DNA of 64,000 nucleotides from Planctomycetota bacterium (lineage in GTDB: Bacteria > Planctomycetota > Uabimicrobiia > Uabimicrobiales > Uabimicrobiaceae). Location of the stretch: assembly GCA_029260735.1 (NCBI GenBank), contig JAJDCR010000140.1, positions 42,440 through 106,439 of the forward strand, read 5' to 3'. Both the position numbers and the translations under genes were made by a program. Below the pieces are notes generated by a model. It did not search any database. It was given only the letters and a program-made list of their open reading frames with translations, and was not told the origin of the DNA. Positions within the stretch are counted from its first letter, which is position 1, and each line of letters begins with the position of its first letter. Shown here in pieces: positions 1 to 6,898 of the stretch.

Positions 1-32
1 ATCCCCCGTATGAATTTTGTCTACCATTTCGA

Positions 33-49
33 TCTTTGCGTCTTTGCGT
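33..49. repeat. short tandem 8-mer repeat (TCTTTGCG x2)
   Basis: Two tandem copies of TCTTTGCG followed by T lie at the window edge, upstream of the first gene. Such short runs occur in intergenic repeat debris. No coding potential is evident around it. Confidence 0.4.
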
Positions 50-129
50 GAAACTCTTTTCTTCTTTCCATTTTCTTTTACGACCTTCGGGTGAGCAACA
101 AGTCACAAAAATTATGTGTATAAAAGTAA

Positions 130-171
130 GGGTTGAAACCCATGGCTGTAACATATTGCCGCTTCGCGGCA
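130..171. repeat. REP-like double-hairpin unit (degenerate)
   Basis: The unit has a palindrome GGGTTGAAACCC (130-141), the word TGGCT, a short spacer and a second GC-rich hairpin TGCCGC-ttc-GCGGCA (157-171). The same layout (GGGTTGAAACCCCTGGCTAC, then a small GC hairpin) recurs at 37608-37650, so this looks like a decayed single copy of the same repeat family. It lies just before the ribosome-binding site of the first gene. Confidence 0.55.
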
Positions 172-197
172 CAGAAAAAAGCAAAGGAAAGAAAAAG

Positions 198-764
198 ATG
201 TCATTTTGCGTTGGCCATACCCTCGTCGCTATTTCTATCTATAATCTTACAGAAAAACCCTCATCAAGTACAACTACTCATGAAAAAAAATATTGGCTGT
301 GTTGGCTAGTATTTGTCGCTTCGGCGCCAGATATGGATTACATTATAAACTTTCCCAACTACTCTGTGCGCTATACCCATTCCATATTTGCTTCTCTATT
401 AATTCCCTCACTCAGCATCATTATGCTTAAGTTTTTAAAATACCAAGGAGAACTCTTCTTCAGACGTTCTTTGCAAGTCCTGTTAGTTGGTTTGTCTCAC
501 TTAGCTTTAGATTTGTTGGTAGGAGTTAAACCGTTGCCACTTTTTTGGTTATTTACCAACGACGTATTCTTATTACCCTTTGGTATTTTGCCTAGTGCAG
601 GGAAATTAAGTTTTTATAACTACTACTTTTACCGTAACCTTTTTATTGAAATGGGTGCTCTAGCTCCCCTATGCTATTTAAGTTACCGTAGAAAAAACGC
701 CCTATTTTGGATTGTGACCAGCCTATTTTTTATGATTCTAGCGTATCAGTTAGGGAGAGCATGA
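198..764 (+). CDS. YdjM/DUF457-like integral membrane protein (putative metal-dependent hydrolase)
   Basis: This 188-residue polytopic membrane protein resembles the YdjM/DUF457 family, often named LexA-regulated putative membrane-bound metal-dependent hydrolases. The expected polar signatures can be read in order: an N-terminal GH (VGHTLVAIS), an APDMDY motif, RYTHSIF (the family's R-x-T-H-S) and SHLALDLL (S-H-x-x-x-D). The His and Asp residues are the likely metal ligands, set among about four hydrophobic helices. The start was set at ATG 198 because AAAGGAAAG lies just upstream; the reading frame is open further upstream, but that part is unlike the family and overlaps repeat sequence. A terminator-like hairpin follows the stop. 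The family has no firmly known substrate. Confidence 0.72.
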   Translation: MSFCVGHTLVAISIYNLTEKPSSSTTTHEKKYWLCWLVFVASAPDMDYIINFPNYSVRYTHSIFASLLIPSLSIIMLKFLKYQGELFFRRSLQVLLVGLSHLALDLLVGVKPLPLFWLFTNDVFLLPFGILPSAGKLSFYNYYFYRNLFIEMGALAPLCYLSYRRKNALFWIVTSLFFMILAYQLGRA

Positions 765-778
765 GGGGGATTTTGTTC

Positions 779-822
779 CCTAGCCATTAAAAAGCCGAAG
801 ATTAGGTTTTTTAATGGCTAGG
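779..822 (+). terminator. intrinsic terminator-like hairpin after the YdjM-like gene
   Basis: The arms CCTAGCCATTAAAA (779-792) and TTTTAATGGCTAGG (809-822) form a perfect 14-bp stem, 15 bases after the stop codon, followed by a short T run (ttttag). Its right end abuts the palindromic repeat that starts at 821. Confidence 0.6.
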
Positions 823-1036
823 TTTTAGCAGGCGTAACGGAAAACCACGAGGGTCCTTGCGGACGGCCTTCGTAGTTGTCCCTACATACATTGCAGGAAC
901 GAATTCAAATAAATTAATTGATTAATACCAGCCGTACAGCCTACAAGTTATTTTCTATCGCGTAGTCATCCTGTAGGGACAACTACGAGGGCCGCCTGCA
1001 AAGGCCCTCGTGGTTGTCCGTTACGCCTGCTAAAAT
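821..1036. repeat. REPIN/MITE-like element: two inverted copies of a ~65-bp palindromic repeat
   Basis: Copy one (821-886) and copy two (973-1036) are nearly reverse complements and face each other across about 86 bases of AT-rich sequence. Each contains an imperfect hairpin (GGACAACTACGAGGG...CCCTCGTGGTTGTCC) and an outer end reading CCGTTACGCCTGCTAAAA. A third copy lies at 9648-9714. Pairing in inverted orientation at about 220 bp is the layout of REPINs or small non-autonomous elements. No transposase is present in the window. The element and the sequence down to 1233 contain no convincing gene. Confidence 0.8.
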
Positions 1037-1233
1037 ACGAGAGATTTTGGGACTGTTTTTTATAAAACCAAAGTTACGGAATTTTCTTTATCAAGTGCTT
1101 ACGAGCAAGGTTTTTTTTAGTTGTCCGCGGGAGTATGGTGATATAGATTTTCTCTATAAAATCTGGCGAGGTATTATTTTCGGTGGGATTCTCTTAAAGA
1201 AGGGGGAGATGAATCCCCCTTTTTTTCAAACAG

Positions 1234-2784
1234 CTACTTCTTCACAATATCAGAAACGGACTTTATGCCTTTTTGTCCCATATAGCTACCAACGCTACCA
1301 GAGATAAGGACTTTGGTCCCTACAATACTAGGATTGAGACGGGGGCTATAGGTGTCACGTAAATGCGAAGGTATTTTGATCGAGATGGTTTTGTCTAGTT
1401 GATTTTCGTCAGCTAGTTGCAAACCAAATTCTTTGTTAAGTTCGGCCGAGATAATCCCAACAACTTTTACGTTTTGGGCATTGGCTTTGGTTAAAAAATC
1501 AGATACGCTGATTTCTCCGCCAATAGGACCACTACCACCTTTAGCAAAAGGAGCACCGTAAGAGCCCTTAGCAAAAGTATCGGTATTCCAAGGATCATAG
1601 CTACCACTAGGTTGGGTCCAAGGTTTACCGTTGTCTGGGTCAGTCATCTCCGTTGTCGCCATTGGCTCAGGAGTGACCTCGCCAGCAGGATGTTCTGCAC
1701 TGCCAAAACCGACGTAAGATTCGGGAGTAGATAACCACTTGATAATGCTCAAAGAAATTACGTTGGCAGTGCCTTTGCTTTTCCAGCCGGGATGAGTTTT
1801 TTTACGGCTCCCGCTATCTTCTCTTTCATAGCGAGGAGAGCTATCTTCAATAGGAGAAGAGTCGCCAATAAAGGCCGCTTTACCGTTACTTGGTTTAGAA
1901 ATCGCAACAAAAGGTCCTTCATTGCGACCACCAAAATAAAGTCCTTTATCTGTCGCATGTCCCCATTTTTTAACCGGGTCATTTGATCCTAGATAAACGA
2001 TACCTTTTGCCATTTTATAATCGGTAATGGCAACCGTACCACCAGCAGCGATCAAGAGAGGCTTAACTCCTAAAGTTAGCCCCTCGGATTCTTCCGGAGC
2101 TACGATATCTGTCACACCTGATTTGCAATCGATGGCGTTAAAACGAAATCGAACCCCGAAGTTTTCTGCCAACCAACCTAAATAAGGGCTTTTGGGATTT
2201 CGAAGGTCGCCATAGATGCCTTGTAAATTATACTTAGCTAGATCAGATCGATTATAGCCATTGAATACTTCTGTCGAATCCCAGGTGTTCAGGTTGCGGT
2301 CAGCATTGTAATGATCGGAAATAAAAAATATTCCTTTGCCTGAATCGACAAATTTCTTGAGAGCTTCCTGTTCTGCTAGGGTAAACGGTCGATTTGTTTC
2401 TGATAAAACAAAAACATTTGCGTGTTTAATGGCTTCATAGGTAATAATGGCTTCATTTTTATCGATGTTCTCTGTTTTGCGATCATCAAAAAAACGTATA
2501 ATTCCATCATTATTTTTGTCAACACCCCTATATTCTCTAACAGTGTAACCCGCTTTTGCCAAGTCATCAGCAAAATCAGAGAAACCACCATCTATAACCC
2601 AGTCACTATTACCTGTTGTTCCTCCATGAGAAACATCGAATAAAATAAGTTTGCCGTTATCATTATCAGGAGAGGGTTTTTTCTCGGGGACTTGGTTATT
2701 CCATTGGTATGGTTCACTACTCTGGGCAAAGCCAAACGTTGAAAAAAGAATAATGGTAACTAAAACAAAAATTTGCATTTTCAT
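1234..2784 (-). CDS. secreted DUF4350/GATase-like protein with C-terminal OB-fold-like domain
   Basis: The predicted protein has 516 residues. A signal peptide (hydrophobic run ending near FGFAQ) is followed by a linker and a Rossmann-like region starting at KLILFDVSHGG, with FVLSETNRPFTLAEQEAL and GIFFISDHYNAD. This layout resembles secreted DUF4350 or glutamine-amidotransferase-like domains, where a loop with FVDSGKGIFFI follows the strand. The last ~90 residues (from VSDFLTKAN to SVSDIVKK) look like the small OB-fold domain found at the ends of extracellular nucleases and DNA-binding proteins. The start is ATG 2784, preceded by AAGGAC; an upstream in-frame ATG at 2880 lacks a signal peptide. 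It is divergent from the porin gene. Export is well supported; the biochemical role is not known. Confidence 0.65.
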   Translation of the reverse strand: MKMQIFVLVTIILFSTFGFAQSSEPYQWNNQVPEKKPSPDNDNGKLILFDVSHGGTTGNSDWVIDGGFSDFADDLAKAGYTVREYRGVDKNNDGIIRFFDDRKTENIDKNEAIITYEAIKHANVFVLSETNRPFTLAEQEALKKFVDSGKGIFFISDHYNADRNLNTWDSTEVFNGYNRSDLAKYNLQGIYGDLRNPKSPYLGWLAENFGVRFRFNAIDCKSGVTDIVAPEESEGLTLGVKPLLIAAGGTVAITDYKMAKGIVYLGSNDPVKKWGHATDKGLYFGGRNEGPFVAISKPSNGKAAFIGDSSPIEDSSPRYEREDSGSRKKTHPGWKSKGTANVISLSIIKWLSTPESYVGFGSAEHPAGEVTPEPMATTEMTDPDNGKPWTQPSGSYDPWNTDTFAKGSYGAPFAKGGSGPIGGEISVSDFLTKANAQNVKVVGIISAELNKEFGLQLADENQLDKTISIKIPSHLRDTYSPRLNPSIVGTKVLISGSVGSYMGQKGIKSVSDIVKK

Positions 2785-2833
2785 AATCGGGTCCTTAATC
2801 AGAATTGTTGCATGCAATCTATCGCAAAATTCT

Positions 2834-2862
2834 ATTATGCCATTTTTCCTACCCAGATTCAA
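2834..2862 (-). promoter_or_regulatory. sigma70-type promoter for the secreted DUF4350-like gene
   Basis: On the minus strand TTGAAT (2857-2862), a 17-base spacer and CATAAT (2834-2839) match the sigma70 pattern and lie about 50 bases before the start codon at 2784. A 10-bp palindrome TTGCATGCAA lies between the promoter and the gene. Confidence 0.5.
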
Positions 2863-2910
2863 CTTACTTTTGATAAACAAAGATTGTTAATATATTTTTT
2901 TATTTTCTTT

Positions 2911-2956
2911 CTTCTTATAGTTGACAAAAAGGAATTGTAAAAATATAATCGCATGC
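2911..2956 (+). promoter_or_regulatory. consensus sigma70 promoter of the porin gene, with conserved flanks
   Basis: TTGACA (2921-2926), a 17-base spacer and TATAAT (2944-2949) form a perfect sigma70 promoter about 100 bases before the porin start. The 10 bases before the -35 (CTTCTTATAG) and the CGCATGC just after the -10 are repeated exactly at the promoter on the minus strand at 45085-45130. GCATGC would lie close to the transcription start and could be an operator half. See the findings. Confidence 0.85.
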
Positions 2957-3051
2957 GAATGTCTTATTATGTTGTCATACAAACTCATAAATAAGATAAG
3001 AGTGGTGTAAGGTCGTTAATTTGAGCTCTTAACTATAAGGAAGTATAAACT

Positions 3052-4464
3052 ATGAGACAAACTCTGTTTTTTCTCTTAATCCTTTCAATATCGCTTCCCT
3101 GCTTTGTTTTAGCACAAGATACAAAGCTAAACAACGATCAGGAAAAGCGTTTGCAACTATTGGAAGACTTGGTAAAGCAACAACAAAATAGAATCGATGA
3201 ACTGGAAGATCAACTGGGAGAAAGCGAAGAAAGCACCCGCGAGTATACCGAAAAACTAGTTAAGGAATATTTGAGCCAAGAAAGTATCCAAGAAGATTTT
3301 GGAGTTTCAGCTGGCTATGATAGAGGTTTCTTCATTCGTAGCGCAGATGGAAATTTTGAACTCAAAATGACAGGCTACATTCAATTTGGTGTAGGTTTTT
3401 TTGAAAACGATACCAAAGATAACAATAGTTTTTTTGTCAATGGTATGTTCTTAACTTTTGATATGTTTTTCTATCAGCAATGGTGGGTTCGCCTTCAATT
3501 CGACTTAGTCGGAGTTTTTGGAGGAAATGATGGATTTTTCCAGAATGGCAATAAATTTGAACCCGAAGTGCGCGATGCTTTCATTCAGTACACTGGAATC
3601 CCTGAATTTAACGTCCGAGCTGGAAATACCCATGTGCCTTTTACCATAGAAGGGCAATACGGACAGCATCAGCGTTTTTCAATTTTCGCGGAGCCTTTTA
3701 TTCTCTCTTGGGGTCATGGGCGCGATCCTGGTTTTATGCTTTTAGGAACCATGCGCGATGTTTTAGAGTATAAACTAAGTGTTCACAACGGAGAAGGCCA
3801 AGCTAAAATCAATCAAACGGATCAATTTCTTTTTGCTGGTCAAATGCGTTTTTTCTACTTAAAGAAAAGCGTCAACAACAAAAGCTTTCTTCACGCTGGT
3901 TTTCTCCGTGCTAACGACAATAACTTAAAAGAAAATGGAGCTTTTGGATCGGCTTCGATTAAAACTCCTTGGGGACGACGACTCTTTGGAGATGCCAACG
4001 TCGCCAACGACGATGGTGCCCAAGGTTGGAGAACCGCTTTTGATGTAGGAGGTACCTACCGAGTTGGCCCTTGGCGCATTGAAGGTGAGTACATGTATTC
4101 AGAGTGGGAACGATCTCAAGCTGCCGGCCTACGCAGACTTTATGGGCACGGTGGTTACCTAGGGGTTGCCTACAAACATAACTTGACCGGAGAAGACGAT
4201 GGCTCTGGCTTAATTGGTTTGGTTAAGTTCTCTTACACTGACCTAGATGACTCTAACGGTGGAGGAGCTACCCAGGGAATCGAAGGCCAAACTGTATTAG
4301 TTTACACAGCAGGTTTAGGCTATGCTTTTAATCGCCACATCGCCATTAATACAAACTGGATTCTTGTTGACACGGATCGTTCTGACGTGAACAGTCCTAA
4401 AAATGATAACGGAGTTGATGGTACCGAGCAAGGATGGTTTGTCCAAGTTACCGCTATATGGTAA
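3052..4464 (+). CDS. phosphate-selective porin O/P-type outer-membrane porin
   Basis: A 470-residue outer-membrane protein of the OprO/OprP-like porin family. It has a signal peptide ending near FVLAQ, a short coiled coil (about residues 25-70, rich in Q, E, L and D) that may contact peptidoglycan or form the trimer stalk, then a beta-barrel with alternating aromatic strands. Typical elements are GYIQFGVGFF, a WWVRLQFDLVG strand, FNVRAGNTHVPFTIEG (the family's RxGxxxxPF segment) and a C-terminal strand ending in aromatic FVQVTAIW. Such porins pass anions such as phosphate or pyrophosphate, but specificity cannot be read here. It has a perfect sigma70 promoter upstream and a strong terminator downstream, so it is probably a highly expressed single-gene unit. 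Confidence 0.85.
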   Translation: MRQTLFFLLILSISLPCFVLAQDTKLNNDQEKRLQLLEDLVKQQQNRIDELEDQLGESEESTREYTEKLVKEYLSQESIQEDFGVSAGYDRGFFIRSADGNFELKMTGYIQFGVGFFENDTKDNNSFFVNGMFLTFDMFFYQQWWVRLQFDLVGVFGGNDGFFQNGNKFEPEVRDAFIQYTGIPEFNVRAGNTHVPFTIEGQYGQHQRFSIFAEPFILSWGHGRDPGFMLLGTMRDVLEYKLSVHNGEGQAKINQTDQFLFAGQMRFFYLKKSVNNKSFLHAGFLRANDNNLKENGAFGSASIKTPWGRRLFGDANVANDDGAQGWRTAFDVGGTYRVGPWRIEGEYMYSEWERSQAAGLRRLYGHGGYLGVAYKHNLTGEDDGSGLIGLVKFSYTDLDDSNGGGATQGIEGQTVLVYTAGLGYAFNRHIAINTNWILVDTDRSDVNSPKNDNGVDGTEQGWFVQVTAIW

Positions 4465-4488
4465 GAAAAATCACCTAACTTGACTACT

Positions 4489-4546
4489 AAAACCAAAAGA
4501 AAACCCCTGCTATAAAATTTCATAGCAGGGGTTTTCTTTTGGTTTT
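4489..4546 (+). terminator. strong 25-bp perfect hairpin terminator after the porin
   Basis: Arms at 4489-4513 and 4522-4546 are perfectly complementary over 25 bp with an 8-base loop. The GC core is CCCCTGCTAT. A-rich and T-rich arms make it function-like in both directions. It begins 24 bases after the porin stop codon. Confidence 0.85.
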
Positions 4547-4685
4547 ACTTTGTTCCCCGAAAAAAGAAATTCTTCTTGTTGCATTGCTTTCCATTTCCTC
4601 GTACAATTATAGTAATTATTATTATTTTTAATCCTGTGGTTCAAATTCTGGACTTTGTTCTAGTAGCCAGGTAAGGGAGCTTGTG

Positions 4686-5378
4686 ATGAATCAAAGACTT
4701 CTTCTAATCTTTCTCTTTATTTTTGTTCCTTTTGCCTCGGCCTTTACAATTACAGATTTTTCTCCTTCTCTTTATAACCCAAATGATACTCCCGCAATGG
4801 ATGCTGCTCTAGGAATCACAGGTTACACCATAGAAGATTTTGAAGACACTACTTTAGTTGATAACTTAGCTATTGAGTACTCTACTTCACCTGGCGCACT
4901 ACAAACCTCTATCCCTCAAGTTCACTTAACTCCTTTTAATACAGAGTGGGACGGAAGCCATATCCTCTCCAATGATATTAACAACAACTATGGTCCTCCT
5001 ACCGCTAACATAGTGACTTTTCATTTTTCACAAGGGGTGGATTCTGTAGGAATTGGGGTAGGTGAGTTCGATCGTCTCAATCACAGCTTACTGGTTAATG
5101 GAGTAGTCGTTGCTCTTTTTAACCAAACGGATATGCCTGGTTTCGAACAAGTTATAAACTCAGGCCCTGGTGGCTTTGCTCGCAATGTCTATGTTCGAAT
5201 TGATGCTGAGCAAGGAGAAACGATCGATTCTATTGCCATTGATATAAGTAACAGCACGGAGCGAGTTCAATTTGATCACCTTGCTTTCACAGGTAATGCT
5301 GTCCCGGAACCTTCTAGTCTTTCTCTTTTTGCTCTAACCATTTTTTTAAGTGGTTTAGTGCGTTTTTGTGTTAGATAA
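4686..5378 (+). CDS. PEP-CTERM sorting-domain exported protein
   Basis: A 230-residue exported protein. The N-terminus is a signal peptide (about residues 1-20, ending near FASAF). The C-terminus carries a PEP-CTERM sorting tripartite tail: VPEPSS, a hydrophobic segment (LSLFALTIFLSGLV) and a final basic patch (RFCVR). The middle is beta-rich and resembles lectin-like PEP-CTERM proteins with a GVDSVGIGVG segment. PEP-CTERM proteins are processed by exosortase (EpsH/XrtA) and reach the surface or biofilm matrix; no exosortase is in the window. ATG 4686 was preferred over GTG 4683 because AGGGAG is then 7 bases away. A tiny secreted-peptide ORF follows 12 bases later. Confidence 0.8.
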   Translation: MNQRLLLIFLFIFVPFASAFTITDFSPSLYNPNDTPAMDAALGITGYTIEDFEDTTLVDNLAIEYSTSPGALQTSIPQVHLTPFNTEWDGSHILSNDINNNYGPPTANIVTFHFSQGVDSVGIGVGEFDRLNHSLLVNGVVVALFNQTDMPGFEQVINSGPGGFARNVYVRIDAEQGETIDSIAIDISNSTERVQFDHLAFTGNAVPEPSSLSLFALTIFLSGLVRFCVR

Positions 5379-5390
5379 GAAAGAAAAAAC

Positions 5391-5504
5391 ATGAAAAAAG
5401 TAGGAATGGTCATTCTTTTTTTCTTACTTTTTTCACGGCTTGAAGGCCAGGGCCTCTCATCTTCTTCTGATATTAAATTGCGCTGGGAAGCTTCCATAAG
5501 CTAG
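5391..5504 (+). CDS. short ORF with signal-peptide-like N-terminus (37 aa), possibly a remnant
   Basis: ATG 5391 opens a 37-codon frame beginning MKKVGMVILFFLLFS, with a charged start and a hydrophobic core like a signal peptide, then about 20 polar residues. It starts 12 bases after the PEP-CTERM gene. The purine-rich AAGAAAGAAAA upstream is only a weak ribosome-binding site. It may be a secreted micropeptide or the start of a gene lost by a stop mutation. It may also be chance. Confidence 0.3.
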   Translation: MKKVGMVILFFLLFSRLEGQGLSSSSDIKLRWEASIS

Positions 5505-5585
5505 ACGCGGTCATTGCAAATCATCTGAACACATCTTCGACAAAAAACATTCCCCAGGCTCAGAAAGACAAAAAAATCTCTTAAA

Positions 5586-6887
5586 TCAAACACCAAAAAA
5601 ATCAGGAGTTCCTACTTCTACTCCATATTTTTTCAAATAAGTACTGGCATTGTCGGAGAAACCATTTGCCGCGATATAAACAACCATAGCCTCTTTCACC
5701 TTATTTTTTCGTTTGATAGACCAAACGGCTTTGATAAATTTTTCTGCTTCTACCATAGAAACTTTATTCTGACGTTCTTTCACAATTAGAGGTATCTTTC
5801 TCTTTCTTGTCCCTCGTTTTCGCACCCACTCGGAAAAGCTAAACTCGTAAGTTGATTTGGTGATTGTTAGCTTATGTCTTTTGGCAAGATCCCATTCTTC
5901 AAACCAACCTACTCCTAGAATAATCTTTTCTCTAAGACTGAGTTTAGAAATTTTTCTTTTTCTAAGTGGAGTGACTTTTTTCTGGGGAATCTTTTTTACT
6001 GCCTTCTCGACAACTTTAGGCTCGACTTTTTTCTTTGTGACTCTTGTTTTTTTTGTTTTTTTTATCTGGGTGGTTTTAGGCTCAGGTTTTTTCGTGGCCT
6101 TTGTTTCTTTCTTCTTGCGAGTAGTTTTTCTTTTTTCAATCTTTTTGAAAGAAGAGGGAAACTCCATATCAATTCCAAATAGGGAAGATAAGTTATCGTT
6201 CTTGAGAACTCGGTCACTTTTTTGTTGGGCTTTTTCCAGAAGGCTAGTTTTTTTCTCTTTGATCGCTTGGGTGATAAGGTCCTCTATTTTTAGTTTTCTT
6301 AAAGTAAAAAACAAAGAGGGTTCATGATCCAATCTTGCCCCAATACCATAAAGAGTGGCTGCGACATGTTTGCACATAGATGCACCATCTGGACAACTAC
6401 AGTTAAAGGAGATTTCTGAGGTCGAGGGAAAAAGACCCGTCTTTTTCTGGGTAAAAACTTCTTCTAGGGTTTTGGGAAATTTTCCATCCAAAAGCTCTTG
6501 AAGGGAGTCTAGTTTTCCTTGGCAAGCTTTTTTTATATTGGTCCAGAGAGACTGTGACAAGGGATCAATGCTTATTTTTACATTGTAAGGGGAAGAGGAG
6601 CTTCCTAAAACCAGAGATATTATAACACCAGATTTTATTTGTAAATCCAAAACAGCACTGTTGCGAACGTAGCTTCGGCCCCGACCAATGCGATTCGAAT
6701 AATCAGCATAGTCCTCTAGGTTTTTATTCCACGCTTTTCCCCACCAAGTTGTCGCTAAACTTCGCCCTTTGATGGTTATTGGCTGAATGTTTGGATTTTT
6801 TTTTCTCAGTTGAGCCAATTTCCGTTCTGCTTTGGCCTTTCTGTCACCGACGGAAACATAAGGCTTATAATCTCCCCAATAAGACAT
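5586..6887 (-). CDS. SWIM zinc-finger protein with degenerate Mrr-like C-terminal domain
   Basis: A 433-residue protein encoded 11 bases downstream of the SNF2 ATPase. The N-terminus has the conserved WWGKAWN segment of bacterial SWIM proteins (about residues 48-54) and the SWIM zinc finger CSCPDGASMCKH (CxCx6CxH, about residues 163-174). Bacterial SWIM proteins usually partner a SNF2 helicase, and the SWIM finger is thought to bind DNA or protein. A Lys/Thr-rich linker (about 255-315) joins this to a C-terminal ~115-residue domain whose second half (VYIAANGFSDNASTYLKKYG) looks like the Mrr-type PD-(D/E)XK fold, but the ExK position reads IVKER, so catalysis is doubtful. AGGGAGA precedes the start. 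Confidence 0.8.
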   Translation of the reverse strand: MSYWGDYKPYVSVGDRKAKAERKLAQLRKKNPNIQPITIKGRSLATTWWGKAWNKNLEDYADYSNRIGRGRSYVRNSAVLDLQIKSGVIISLVLGSSSSPYNVKISIDPLSQSLWTNIKKACQGKLDSLQELLDGKFPKTLEEVFTQKKTGLFPSTSEISFNCSCPDGASMCKHVAATLYGIGARLDHEPSLFFTLRKLKIEDLITQAIKEKKTSLLEKAQQKSDRVLKNDNLSSLFGIDMEFPSSFKKIEKRKTTRKKKETKATKKPEPKTTQIKKTKKTRVTKKKVEPKVVEKAVKKIPQKKVTPLRKRKISKLSLREKIILGVGWFEEWDLAKRHKLTITKSTYEFSFSEWVRKRGTRKRKIPLIVKERQNKVSMVEAEKFIKAVWSIKRKNKVKEAMVVYIAANGFSDNASTYLKKYGVEVGTPDFFGV

Positions 6888-6898
6888 CCCTATCTCCC

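Noticed and set aside
1014..1307. 97-codon plus-strand frame overlapping the repeat and the secreted-protein gene
   Set aside because: It starts in the REPIN-like repeat and runs into the C-terminal end of the minus-strand gene; composition is not protein-like.
4621..4690. tRNA-like stretch (GGTTCAAATTC)
   Set aside because: It resembles a T-loop, but no acceptor, D or anticodon arms can be folded around it.
5857..6327. 156-codon plus-strand frame
   Set aside because: It is antisense to the Lys/Thr-rich linker of the SWIM protein, giving a Phe-rich artificial product.
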